From positions 310,001 to 374,000 of the forward strand of contig NZ_JACHVB010000035.1 of the NCBI RefSeq assembly GCF_014230085.1: a stretch of 64,000 bases of DNA. Reading direction: 5' to 3'. The DNA comes from Ruficoccus amylovorans (lineage in GTDB: Bacteria; Verrucomicrobiota; Verrucomicrobiia; Opitutales; Cerasicoccaceae). The notes under the pieces were generated by a model, which was not told where the DNA came from, searched no databases, and saw nothing but the letters and a program-made list of their open reading frames with translations. Each line of letters opens with the position of its first letter. Position 1 is the stretch's first letter. Of the stretch, positions 27,671 through 35,948 are shown in pieces. The position numbers were made by a program, and so were the translations under genes.

Positions 27671-28723
27671 ATGTTTTTCAGAAAAAGCCTGGACCAGAAA
27701 CTTGCCCGCATTCATGCGGGGACGGCGACTCGCAGTGACTTTATTATAGCCGATGCTAAAGATGCGGACATGGCCTTTGGGGTGATGGCTCCGGGGCCTA
27801 ACCGGGCAGGAACCTGTCCTCACGGCTACGACCGGAGGCAGGGCTGCTATAAGACGCTGACTGACTACCTGGCCCAGATTCGCGAGGTGATCAATCAGCG
27901 GCTGGTGGACATCATGCTTTTGTCCGCCTCCAATCTTGAGCGGCTGGCGATTGACGAGGGAGTGTTCAGGAATTCCCCGATCACCCCGGCGGCCCGCGCA
28001 AATGATACCACTGATGTATGGGCGGTGCGTGAGGGGCACTACCCCAAGGAGCCGTCGCGCCACTTCCGTACTGCGACTCTGGACCACATCAAGTATGGCA
28101 AGCTTGAGACCAACTACCATAAGCCCCCGGCCGGTGCGGACCTGGGGTTGTATTCGATCACATTCACGAATAATCTGGATTGGGATTATACGGCTCTGGA
28201 GGCGTTTCATAACTTCCGTCTCGAAGCAGAGCGAAAGCACTTCCGCTACTTTCTGGAAGTTTTTAACCCGAACGTAGATCCGGGCTTCGATCCGAAAGAG
28301 GTCGGTGGCTTCCTTAATGACAACATCATCCGCTGCCTCGCAGGTGTGACACGCGTGGGGCGTCCGGTCTTTCTCAAAATCCCTTACAACGGCCCGGGGC
28401 CGCTGGAGGAACTGGTTTCTTACGACAGCAGTCTCGTCGTGGGCATCCTCGGTGGAAGTGCAGGTACTACGCTCGATGCTTTTCAGTTGATTCATGACGC
28501 GCAAAAGTATGGTGCGAAGGTGGCATTGTTTGGGCGTAAGATCAACCTCTCGGAGCATCCTCTGGCTTTCATTGAGTACCTCCGGCGTATTACTGACGGG
28601 GAGGTCGATCCACGTGAAGCCGTCAAGGCTTACCACGGTCATTTGCAGCGGAGCGGTATTTCCCCGGCACGCAGCCTGCAGGACGATCTCGTGCTCACGG
28701 ACGCCAAGATGAGCTATTCCTGA
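27671..28723 (+). CDS. TIM-barrel protein resembling class I aldolases
   Basis: A 350-residue cytoplasmic protein I cannot place in a named family. It shows a regular beta/alpha pattern. Strands such as LVDIMLLSA, YFLEVFNP and VVGILGGSAG are visible, and the last glycine-rich strand resembles the phosphate-binding end of aldolase barrels. PVFLKIPYNGPG (Lys about 236) resembles the Schiff-base Lys strand of class I aldolases such as the DeoC/FbaB/LacD group. KVALFGRKINLSEHPLAF follows. It lies between a dehydrogenase and a PfkB kinase, the order expected for a kinase/aldolase pair that splits a sugar phosphate, as IolC and IolJ do. A role in aldol cleavage is an inference from fold and context. 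Confidence 0.6.
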   Translation: MFFRKSLDQKLARIHAGTATRSDFIIADAKDADMAFGVMAPGPNRAGTCPHGYDRRQGCYKTLTDYLAQIREVINQRLVDIMLLSASNLERLAIDEGVFRNSPITPAARANDTTDVWAVREGHYPKEPSRHFRTATLDHIKYGKLETNYHKPPAGADLGLYSITFTNNLDWDYTALEAFHNFRLEAERKHFRYFLEVFNPNVDPGFDPKEVGGFLNDNIIRCLAGVTRVGRPVFLKIPYNGPGPLEELVSYDSSLVVGILGGSAGTTLDAFQLIHDAQKYGAKVALFGRKINLSEHPLAFIEYLRRITDGEVDPREAVKAYHGHLQRSGISPARSLQDDLVLTDAKMSYS

Positions 28724-28817
28724 CCATGCTATTTATGGGTGCTTTCCATGAGGCTCTTGCGAGTGGAGTCAAACAGGATTGGGCCCGGAAAGGCCGAACA
28801 GTAAGCAAACAACGGTT

Positions 28818-29918
28818 ATGAACTCTGGTGAACTAGCGCAGCTACTTAACGAGAACCGCGCGCGCATCAGTGGGTGCAGGGCGGTCACCGGCTTTGATGC
28901 CTTCGTGGATGAAATGATCTCCGTGGTCGATGAGCGTCATCACTTGGAAGCCTACCGGCGTGTAGAAACCATTTCGCAATTCGGCGAGTTAATCAAGTCG
29001 GCCGCCGGGCACAGCAGCCTGCGTGAGATTGTGGTCAACCGCAGGGAACCGGGCGGATGCGCGATTAACATGGGGGATGGGCTGGCGGCATTCGGGGTGC
29101 GTGTGGACACGTTCGCCACGGCAGGTGAGCCCTGCGACGATGCGTTCGCCGCCTATGCAGGGCAGGCTTCGTTGCATTCCTGGGGCCGCGAGCCGGGGCG
29201 CACACTTGCCTTCGAGTTCGCCGACGGAAAGCTGATGTTTTCCGCCGTTACGCCTTTGTCGGACTTTACCCCGGAGTACGTCGCCGGGAGGCTGGCCGAT
29301 GGAAGCTTCCGGCTGGCCTGTGAAAGAGCTGGCGTCATCGCACTGACCGATTGGTCGCTCTATCCGCACATGACGGAATGCTGGCGTCTCTTGCAGCAAG
29401 AAGTGTTCAAGCACTTGTCCGCTCGTCCGCGATTTTTTATCGATCTGGTCGATCCTTCAAGCCGCTCTGAGGCGGACATCGGTAGTATGATCGAGGCGCT
29501 TCCGGGCTTTGAAAACTGTGGGCCGATCACGTTGGGGTTGAACCAGAACGAGGCGAACATCCTGTCCCGAATCACAGGTGGCGAGGCTCTGGCGGAACCG
29601 GGGATTGCCGAAACCGCTTCGCAGGCTGCCGTGTTGCGCCGTGCATTAAAGATAGATGAAGTGGTTATCCACGCGCATAAATACGCCGTAGCGGCCAACG
29701 CTTCCGGCGTCCATGCGGGGGAGGGACGCTTTTGTGAGAAACCAGCGAAATCGACGGGCGCAGGCGACCGCTTCAACGCCGGTTACGCCTTGGGCTTGCT
29801 GCTGGAGTTACCGCCGCAGGAGTGTGTGGCGCTTGGGACGGCGTCTTCCGGTTTGTATGTGAGGCTTGGTCGGAGTGCCACCCTTTCCGAACTGATAGAT
29901 TTTCTGACGACGAGTTGA
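28818..29918 (+). CDS. PfkB-family carbohydrate kinase
   Basis: Predicted ATP-dependent kinase of 366 residues that phosphorylates a sugar or keto-acid intermediate. Start is set at ATG 28818. The PfkB signature 1 region is PGGCAINMGDGLAAFGV and signature 2 is STGAGDRFNAGYALG, with the catalytic Asp in GAGD and its anion hole. It is last in the operon that begins at 24625, about 94 bp after the aldolase-like gene. Members act on fructose, ribose, 2-keto-3-deoxygluconate, tagatose-6-phosphate or 5-dehydro-2-deoxygluconate. Pairing with an aldolase-like protein favours making the aldolase substrate. Confidence 0.88.
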   Translation: MNSGELAQLLNENRARISGCRAVTGFDAFVDEMISVVDERHHLEAYRRVETISQFGELIKSAAGHSSLREIVVNRREPGGCAINMGDGLAAFGVRVDTFATAGEPCDDAFAAYAGQASLHSWGREPGRTLAFEFADGKLMFSAVTPLSDFTPEYVAGRLADGSFRLACERAGVIALTDWSLYPHMTECWRLLQQEVFKHLSARPRFFIDLVDPSSRSEADIGSMIEALPGFENCGPITLGLNQNEANILSRITGGEALAEPGIAETASQAAVLRRALKIDEVVIHAHKYAVAANASGVHAGEGRFCEKPAKSTGAGDRFNAGYALGLLLELPPQECVALGTASSGLYVRLGRSATLSELIDFLTTS

Positions 29919-30007
29919 CGGTGGAAGCCGTGATGGTGCGGCCTGCCGGGTCGGTGCTTGACTCTTTGTTGCTCAGGTCTGGTAGACCGCTATTGAGGAA
30001 CTGGTAG

Positions 30008-30715
30008 TTATTCTGTGGCCAGTCGCAAGGTGTCCCACTCGTGGCGACGGTGGTAGCTGGCCTTGGTCAGGGGAGCGGTGGATGACAGCGTCGCCTTGTC
30101 CTTGTTATGGGTGGCATCGTAGCGGCAGACGGCGATTTCAAGTGCGTATTCGCTTTGACCGTCAGGCAGGCCCAGTGAACTCCACGGAATAAAAGCCTGT
30201 ATGTGCCAGCGGTTGTTTGCAGAGTCGATCTGGGTCTGACTTTGCATAAAGCCCATGTCCTCCACGAAGAAATCGCTGAATGGGCGGTCGCCTTGACGAT
30301 ACGCTTTAAACCCGGCTGGGTCCCAGGCCAGTTGCAGCCGCTGATTACCGGGCGTGATATGGAGTTCCCAATAGCGGGCGCTCCCCGGGACTGCGACGAA
30401 GATCTCCACCACGTCGCCCAGCTCCCAGGTACGCTGATTGGGGCGGGTTGCTTCGTTGTGGATATCTTTGTCCTCAAGGGTTATGTTGAGGGTGAGTCCC
30501 ATTTGGTCGGAATGGAGCATTACCTGCCCGTCAGTGAAATCATCGCTGGGGGTATCGAGCCAATGCTGGCGAAAGTTCAGTGTGTGCGAAGCCTGCTCCT
30601 GCGATGGCTGATGGTCCTCGGGGGTAGCTGGGCCAGTTGACTCAGGTATGGCGGGAGTATCGGGCATGCTTAGAAACGGAGCTAGTGTCAGAATGCAGTA
30701 AGCTGGAAAGGACAT
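30008..30715 (-). CDS. Exported CBM9-like carbohydrate-binding protein
   Basis: A 235-residue protein with a short hydrophobic N-terminus (MSFPAYCILTLAPFLSM), a Pro/Glu-rich spacer and, from about residue 45, a single domain like the CBM9 family found in sugar-binding and DOMON-type proteins. Telling blocks are DGQVMLHSDQMGLTLNITL, DVVEIFVAVPGSARYWELHI and WHIQAFIPWSSLGL. No catalytic domain is present. It is probably exported and may bind a glycan outside the cytoplasm. It diverges from the SGNH hydrolase across an AT-rich 110-bp gap that contains GTTAAC at 30751. Confidence 0.7.
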   Translation of the reverse strand: MSFPAYCILTLAPFLSMPDTPAIPESTGPATPEDHQPSQEQASHTLNFRQHWLDTPSDDFTDGQVMLHSDQMGLTLNITLEDKDIHNEATRPNQRTWELGDVVEIFVAVPGSARYWELHITPGNQRLQLAWDPAGFKAYRQGDRPFSDFFVEDMGFMQSQTQIDSANNRWHIQAFIPWSSLGLPDGQSEYALEIAVCRYDATHNKDKATLSSTAPLTKASYHRRHEWDTLRLATE

Positions 30716-30825
30716 GGTAGAAATGAATGGAAACTGTATTTATTTTGTATGTTAACAAATTTGTATTGTAAACACGTTTTGCGCGGAAAGAATAACCAAA
30801 GCTCCAAAATCAAATACTAACTGCT

Positions 30826-31461
30826 ATGAGTCTGCTTTTCAACCCTGGTCAAACCATCCTGTTCCAAGGGGACAGCATCACTGACGCTCTTCGCGACAAG
30901 GAGACGAATCTCGCTGACATGGGGCGTGGCTACGCCTCAATGGCGGCGGCTTGGCTGGGGGCTTCCCGGCCGGAACTTGGGCTGTCCTTTATTAATCGGG
31001 GAATGAGCGGAAACCGCATTACTGATCTGGTAGAGCGGTGGCAAAAAGATTGCCTGGAGTTGAAGCCAGACTGGGTGTCGGTCCTCATTGGCCTGAATGA
31101 CACCTGGAGGCGTTACGACAGCGCTGACCCAACCTCTGTGGAGGATTTTTATGAGCGTTACCGGAGTATTCTGACGCAGTGTGTTGAGGCGGGCTGCCGG
31201 CTGATCCTGTGTGAGCCTTTTCTTCTTCCGTATCCGGAAGATCGCAAGGTATGGCGTGAAGATCTCGACCCCAAGATACAGGCAGTCCGTGAGTTAGCAC
31301 GTGAGTTTGGGACTCCTTATGTCCCTTTCGACGGCGTCTTCGCTGCTGCCTCCATGAAGCAGCCCCCCAGCTACTGGACGGTGGACGGGATTCACCCGAC
31401 TCCGGCCGGTCATGCCCTCATGGCTCGGCACTGGCTGGCAACAGTGGGGCTTGAAGCTTGA
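30826..31461 (+). CDS. SGNH/GDSL-family hydrolase (likely carbohydrate esterase)
   Basis: Predicted esterase of 211 residues, probably removing acyl groups from sugars. Block I is FQGDSIT with the nucleophile Ser (about residue 17), the block II Gly is in RGMSGNRI, block III Asn is in IGLNDTW, and block V has the Asp and His in VDGIHPTPAG. All catalytic blocks of the SGNH group are intact. There is no signal peptide, so it probably acts in the cytoplasm. It stands apart from its neighbours, 18 bp from the convergent AraC gene. A C-terminal fragment of a similar protein is found at 35838-35948. Confidence 0.85.
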   Translation: MSLLFNPGQTILFQGDSITDALRDKETNLADMGRGYASMAAAWLGASRPELGLSFINRGMSGNRITDLVERWQKDCLELKPDWVSVLIGLNDTWRRYDSADPTSVEDFYERYRSILTQCVEAGCRLILCEPFLLPYPEDRKVWREDLDPKIQAVRELAREFGTPYVPFDGVFAAASMKQPPSYWTVDGIHPTPAGHALMARHWLATVGLEA

Positions 31462-31478
31462 GCTGCTGAACCTCCGGC

Positions 31479-32300
31479 TTAGCCGGATAGCCTTGATCCA
31501 GGGCTGGACGCTGGCGGCGAACGCGTCTCGCTCGGGCAGTAGCCGAAACGCTGTTTGAAGGCCCGCGAAAAAGTGCTCAGGTCCTGGAACCCGCAGCGTT
31601 CTGCGATCTCGGATAGCGGCAGTTGGGTTTCCGTGAGCAACTGCATGGAGCGCTGGTAGCGTAACTGGTCGAATAGCTGCTTCGGTGACGCCCGGAATAC
31701 CCGATGGAAGAGGCGGCGAAGATTGGCTGGTGAGCTGTGGGCTGCCTGGGCAATTTCGGGCAAAGCCGGAGCCAGGTGCATGTGTTCCCGATACCAGGTG
31801 AGGGCGATACGCACGCGCTTTTCGGCTTGATGGTAGCCGCTGGGCGGTTCCTGGCGATTAAGGCCCTCGCAGGAGAGCAGGCAGAGGCTGAGTAGCGCAT
31901 GCTCGAAGCAAAGTTGCGTTTCAGCGCTGGGTTGATGCCAGTATCGGTTGACCCTGATGGCGAGTCTTTGCAGTTCCTGTACCTCCCCGTTGCTGAGGTC
32001 GATCACGGTATTATGACTGCGGCCAATCAGGCGGGCGCTGAGTTCTTCGGAAATGTAGTGGAAATGAAATACAACAATCGTCGCCGGTTGTCCGGGGATT
32101 CCGGTCCATCCGTGTTTGGAGCCCGGCGGAGATATCCAGAGACGACTTGAGGCGGGGGAGGTGTGCCCGGAGGGATGGTCGGTGCTGATTTGAGCTATGC
32201 TGCCGTCTAGGACTACCTGGAACTCCCAGAATTTTCGGGTCATTATGGCAATCGGATTTTCGTAGTAGAGACGTTTGCCATAACTGAAATAGGCGAGCAT
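31479..32300 (-). CDS. AraC-family transcription regulator
   Basis: A 273-residue regulator with an N-terminal cupin-like sensor ([20 protein letters not shown] and [11 protein letters not shown]) and two C-terminal helix-turn-helix motifs ([19 protein letters not shown], then [20 protein letters not shown]), followed by the family's closing FGYCPSE motif. It diverges from the Gfo/Idh oxidoreductase at 32390 across 89 bp, which include a perfect inverted repeat at 32342-32362. It probably controls that gene and itself in response to a sugar. The regulator at 61035 is of the same type. Confidence 0.9.
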   Translation of the reverse strand: MLAYFSYGKRLYYENPIAIMTRKFWEFQVVLDGSIAQISTDHPSGHTSPASSRLWISPPGSKHGWTGIPGQPATIVVFHFHYISEELSARLIGRSHNTVIDLSNGEVQELQRLAIRVNRYWHQPSAETQLCFEHALLSLCLLSCEGLNRQEPPSGYHQAEKRVRIALTWYREHMHLAPALPEIAQAAHSSPANLRRLFHRVFRASPKQLFDQLRYQRSMQLLTETQLPLSEIAERCGFQDLSTFSRAFKQRFGYCPSETRSPPASSPGSRLSG

Positions 32301-32341
32301 ATCGGAAATGTATCCGACTGAGTGAAAATGTCAAATTAATG

Positions 32342-32362
32342 AGCGTCCATGTCATGGACGCT
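32342..32362. promoter_or_regulatory. Perfect palindrome, candidate operator
   Basis: Two 10-base arms (AGCGTCCATG and its exact complement) flank a single T. It sits midway in the 89-bp gap between the AraC regulator (minus) and the oxidoreductase (plus). A TATTAT hexamer follows at about 32378, where a -10 element for the oxidoreductase could be. The symmetry suits a dimeric repressor. AraC proteins often prefer direct repeats, so the true binding partner is uncertain. Confidence 0.6.
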
Positions 32363-32389
32363 ATCGGCTGTCTACGCTATTATAGCGGC

Positions 32390-33703
32390 ATGTCAGACTC
32401 TTCATCTTCCAGGAAACGTTATGCTATTGTCGGGTTGGGGGGGCGCTCCAGCCTGTTCTCAGAGGCTTTGCTCGGAACTTATTCCGGCACCTCGGAACTG
32501 GTCGCCCTGTGTGACCGGACACAAACTCGGATGGACTACCATAACGGTATTTATGGGAAAAAACATAAAATAGATCCCGTGCCGACTTATCTGGCCAGCG
32601 ACTTTGATCGCATGATCGCCGAGCAAAAACCTGATGTGGTCATCGTCACCACGATGGACCGTACGCACCATGACTATATTATTCGTGCCATGAAATCCGG
32701 GTGCGATGTCATTACGGAGAAACCGATGACGGTAGATGCCGGCAAGTGCCGGGCGATCCTCGATGTGGTTGAGCGAACTGGCAAAAACCTGACCGTAACC
32801 TTTAATTACCGATATTCTCCCTCACGGACCAAGGTCAAGGAACTCATTATGTCGGGGGTGATCGGAGATGTGCAGTCCGTTCACTTTGAGTGGCTGCTGG
32901 ATACTCGCCACGGGGCAGACTATTTTCGCCGCTGGCACCGTAACAAGATCAACTCCGGCGGGTTGATGGTCCATAAATCCACGCATCACTTCGACCTCGT
33001 GAACTGGTGGCTGGACTCGACTCCTGAGATTGTCTTCGGTTTCGGTAAGCTCGGCTTTTATGGACGTGCCAACGCTGAAAAGCGGGGCGTCACGAATTTC
33101 TACTACAGGAGTACGGGTTGCCCGGCGGCGAAGGATGATCCCTTTGCGCTCGATTTGAAAGCGGACGATCACCTGAAAGGTTTATATTACGACGCCGAGA
33201 GCGAAGACGGTTATCTGCGGGACCAGTCCGTCTTCGGCGACGGAATCAACATCGAGGATACGATGAATGTGCTGGTCCGCTACGTGAACGGTGCTCAGAT
33301 GAGCTATGCGCTGACCGCTTTTTCTCCCTGGGAAGGATTTCGTATCGCTTTTAATGGAACCAAGGGACGCATCGAACTGGAAGAAGTCGAGAAGTCCTAC
33401 GTCAACACCGGAAAGGGGGCAGAGGGCGAAGGGGAGAGCCAAACCCGTAAAATTCTGGTTCGTCCCTTATGGGAGAAGCCCTACGAAGTCGATCCCGGCG
33501 AATGCCAAGGGTCACACGGGGGAGGCGATGTTGTCATGTTGAGGGATATCTTCGGCCAAGATAAGGAAGAGGATCCCTTTAGTCGGGCAGCTTTCCATAT
33601 CGATGGCGCAAAGTCTATCCTGACCGGAATTGCGGCTAATCAGTCCTTTGAGACCGGCCTTCCTGTCCGCGTGGGGGAGTTGATAAAACTTAATCGCGAC
33701 TGA
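32390..33703 (+). CDS. Gfo/Idh/MocA-family oxidoreductase
   Basis: Predicted NAD(P)-dependent dehydrogenase of 437 residues. The ATG at 32390 places [14 protein letters not shown] at the start as the first Rossmann motif. The catalytic EKP block is in [13 protein letters not shown], and a sugar-site His pair is in [14 protein letters not shown]. Members of this length in Verrucomicrobiota and Planctomycetes often take part in breaking down rare sugars. An AraC regulator diverges from it and a terminator-like hairpin follows at 33740. The other Gfo/Idh protein in this window (26414) is not closely alike. Confidence 0.9.
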   Translation: MSDSSSSRKRYAIVGLGGRSSLFSEALLGTYSGTSELVALCDRTQTRMDYHNGIYGKKHKIDPVPTYLASDFDRMIAEQKPDVVIVTTMDRTHHDYIIRAMKSGCDVITEKPMTVDAGKCRAILDVVERTGKNLTVTFNYRYSPSRTKVKELIMSGVIGDVQSVHFEWLLDTRHGADYFRRWHRNKINSGGLMVHKSTHHFDLVNWWLDSTPEIVFGFGKLGFYGRANAEKRGVTNFYYRSTGCPAAKDDPFALDLKADDHLKGLYYDAESEDGYLRDQSVFGDGINIEDTMNVLVRYVNGAQMSYALTAFSPWEGFRIAFNGTKGRIELEEVEKSYVNTGKGAEGEGESQTRKILVRPLWEKPYEVDPGECQGSHGGGDVVMLRDIFGQDKEEDPFSRAAFHIDGAKSILTGIAANQSFETGLPVRVGELIKLNRD

Positions 33704-33739
33704 GGCTGAACCAGTCCAACGAAGTTTAAGCAAACTATA

Positions 33740-33782
33740 AACAGCTCCGGCCGGGCCTACGTGCACACGGTCGGGGCTGTTT
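33740..33782 (+). terminator. Probable terminator hairpin after the oxidoreductase gene
   Basis: Arms reading AACAGCTCCGGCCG and CGGTCGGGGCTGTT pair with few mismatches around a loop of about 14 bases, ending in a short TTTT. It lies between two converging genes, the oxidoreductase (plus) and the beta-propeller gene (minus), and may serve both. The loop is long and the T-run short, so strength is uncertain. Confidence 0.6.
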
Positions 33783-33826
33783 TCATTGCAGCGGACCGTT
33801 TCCCCCGCGAGGAGAGCGAGGTTATC

Positions 33827-35038
33827 CTAATCGTTGTGATTGGCGGAAGCCTGAAGGTGCTGCAAATTGAGACGATAGATCCCGCGAAAGCCCTCATGGA
33901 CCGAGTCGAAGGACAAGCGACGACCATCGGGATGCCAGCGCGGATGGAGGTCGCAGCGTGTTTCCAGCCGGACTGGTGTATTGATGGAGTGGGACTTGAC
34001 GGTCGCAAGGCGGTGACCGATTTTTTGCCGCAAGTCGTAGAGATAGAGGCTGCGCTTTTCGTCCTGTGGATAGCTGTCATAGAGCAACCATTGGCGGTCG
34101 GGGGAATAGCTCTGGTGCCCGTCGTCTAGAAAGAAGGCTGGGTCCACCAGGGTGTATCCGGGTTGTTCATCGCGGAACTCGGCCAGCGTGATTGCCCCTT
34201 GCGGAGTTCGGATGACCATTGAGAGTGTGGTGTCATCGCGCCAATGGTAGTGCGAGGCGACACCTCCATCCCAAAGGATAAAGGGGCGGGAACCGTCCGC
34301 GTTGGCAGTTATGGCGATGGTTCGCAAGGGGGCGCCGGGCTTGTCCGGGAAATGCCGCACCAGTGCGACAAAGCGGGTCCCGGAAGGATTCAGATTCAGG
34401 TGATTGACGAGGAGCTTTTGTTGCCCGAAATAGGGACGGCAGATGTCGCCGAGCTCGGCCAGGGAGAGGATTAATCTGCATGGGCCATCGGGCAGCTCCA
34501 TGCGCCAGATGCCGTCCGCGTTCGGCTGCGTTTGGCTGGCGAACGGGTCGGGCGTCCCGGCGTAGCCGTAGCCGGGACGGAAATCAAACATGCGGGAGAA
34601 ATTGACACTGAGCGCGTAGCGTCCGAGGGGATCGACGTTGGCGATGGGGGCGGGCAATCGGATCGTTTGGTTTTTGTGCAGATCGTGGATCACGCCTTTG
34701 AACTGCTGACCCTCGCGCTGATTAAACAGGATCTGGTTCGGCTCCTGCGGGTGCCACTGGAGCATCGATCCCTGCTGAAAGTTCCAGGCATTCGTGGTTG
34801 CCACTGGATGAAAAGAAGTGTCGCCGGTAGTGACGAATCCCAACTCCGTGGCATCTTCAGGCTTAGGAATGCGGTCTATAAACGTTACCCTGTGCGCGAG
34901 ATGCCGCTGCCCGGAACTATCCCAGGCGGGCAGATCATAGTAACCGTAAAAAAAGTGTCCTGACTCCGGCGTGATGCGTTCAAGTTGGGAGCATTCACCG
35001 GAATGAGCGTTGCCCGTCATTGTGGGTGTGTTTCTCAT
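33827..35038 (-). CDS. Beta-propeller protein related to TolB/oligogalacturonate-lyase types
   Basis: A 403-residue protein made of repeated beta-propeller blades, with motifs such as YSPDRQWLLYDSYP, LHPRWHPDGRRLSFDS and GIYRLNLQ. The pattern resembles the seven-bladed propellers of oligogalacturonate lyases (PL22) and TolB-like proteins. His-rich blocks (SGHFFYGYYDLPAW, LLVNHLNLNP, ASHYHWRDD) could hold metal, as in PL22, but this is not proven. No signal peptide is seen, so it is probably cytoplasmic. Its start overlaps the stop of the glycosidase fragment above by four bases, so the two were co-translated. Function is best left as a putative lyase or glycan-processing propeller. Confidence 0.6.
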   Translation of the reverse strand: MRNTPTMTGNAHSGECSQLERITPESGHFFYGYYDLPAWDSSGQRHLAHRVTFIDRIPKPEDATELGFVTTGDTSFHPVATTNAWNFQQGSMLQWHPQEPNQILFNQREGQQFKGVIHDLHKNQTIRLPAPIANVDPLGRYALSVNFSRMFDFRPGYGYAGTPDPFASQTQPNADGIWRMELPDGPCRLILSLAELGDICRPYFGQQKLLVNHLNLNPSGTRFVALVRHFPDKPGAPLRTIAITANADGSRPFILWDGGVASHYHWRDDTTLSMVIRTPQGAITLAEFRDEQPGYTLVDPAFFLDDGHQSYSPDRQWLLYDSYPQDEKRSLYLYDLRQKIGHRLATVKSHSINTPVRLETRCDLHPRWHPDGRRLSFDSVHEGFRGIYRLNLQHLQASANHND

Positions 35039-35820
35039 TTTGGGCTAAAGATGAGTTTGAGTTTGCCCGCCAGTCCAGATGACGCCGGGCTCAGGTTCTC
35101 GAAATCATGGATGTCCTCGATGCGCTTTCCATAGGCTTTATGAACGTACTCAAAGTCGTAAAGCATGGCATTACTCAGTTGGTTGATGAGCCTGTTGCTT
35201 ACTTTGATTGCGAGCGTGTTCACGCCCCGCTTCAGGGCACTCGTCGCGTCAACCCGGTAAGGCGGAGCGAATAATGAGCCGATATATTGCCCGTTGAGCC
35301 AGAGACGTGCGGCATCCATGACCGGGGTTTTGAGGAAGACCGAGAAGCCGATGTTCCGGCGTTCGGGTCTAAAGCGATGCGGCTTTACGGCTACGGGTTT
35401 TTCAAATTCCAGAAATGCCGTCAGTCCGGATGATAACTCCTGTTCGCAATCGAATGTGCAGCGATATTCAGCCTGGCCGGAGTAGTCCGCCAGTTCGCTG
35501 AAATCGGTCCACGGCTTGAGCGATTCAAGCTCAAGCGTGATGCCCCTGTCAGGGACATGTAAGGCCCAGGGCTGCTTGATCTGGCATTCACGGATAGCTG
35601 GAGAGGGCTCCTTCGGTGAGGGTGATTCTCCATCTCTGTCATATGTAAGGGTCCGGACCGTGATTACGCTTTCAAACGGTTCCAATTTGATGGATGACTC
35701 CAGCCCCATTTGAAATGCCTGGCCGTCCATAGGGCGTATCCAGGTGAATTGTCCGTCTGAGTCTTTGAAGGAAGGAGCAAACGCCACCGGCTCGTTTGAT
35801 GTATTCACAAAAAAATACAC
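35035..35820 (-). pseudogene. C-terminal fragment of a large glycoside hydrolase (GH106/GH2-like end)
   Basis: The frame opens with ...DEADVYFFVNTSNEPVAF, then KLEPFESVITV and a galactose-binding-like sandwich with RNIGFSVFLKTPVMDAARLW, NGQYIGSLFAPPYRVDA and LKRGVNTLAIKVSNRLINQL. Such ends belong to proteins of 800-1100 residues like alpha-L-rhamnosidases (GH106) and unclassified GH2-like enzymes. Family-like sequence extends a few codons past the nominal GTG start at 35820, to about 35835, and then stops abruptly. The catalytic domain is missing. This is the 3' third of a broken gene; its downstream neighbour still overlaps it by four bases. At the break it meets the stump of a plus-strand gene. 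Confidence 0.7.
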
Positions 35821-35837
35821 GTCCGCTTCGTCCCTTG

Positions 35838-35948
35838 GGGGTGACTCGGGATCTCGTCCATCCCGCCCCGCAGGGGATGCTCGAAATCGGGAACTATGTC
35901 GGAGCCGCGATCAAGCGGATACTGGCCCGGCGAGCGGGAGATCAGTAA
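35838..35948 (+). pseudogene. C-terminal fragment of an SGNH-type hydrolase
   Basis: In the plus frame ending with TAA at 35946 the sequence reads LGVTRDLVHPAPQGMLEI, then GNYVGAAIKRILARRAGDQ. It lines up with the end of the intact SGNH hydrolase at 30826, where VDGIHPTPAGHALMA holds the catalytic Asp and His (D-x-[IV]-H-P-x-P-x-G). Nothing hydrolase-like precedes it; the next bases belong to the glycosidase fragment on the other strand. Its last seven bases overlap the end of the sialidase gene. It appears to be a remnant left by a deletion that removed the 5' parts of two divergent genes. Confidence 0.6.

Noticed and set aside
21839-30756. GTTAAC hexamers upstream of the regulator, operon and CBM9/SGNH pair as a shared operator
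   Set aside because: Such hexamers are expected several times in 64 kb, one lies within a coding region near 20104, and no longer shared site was seen.
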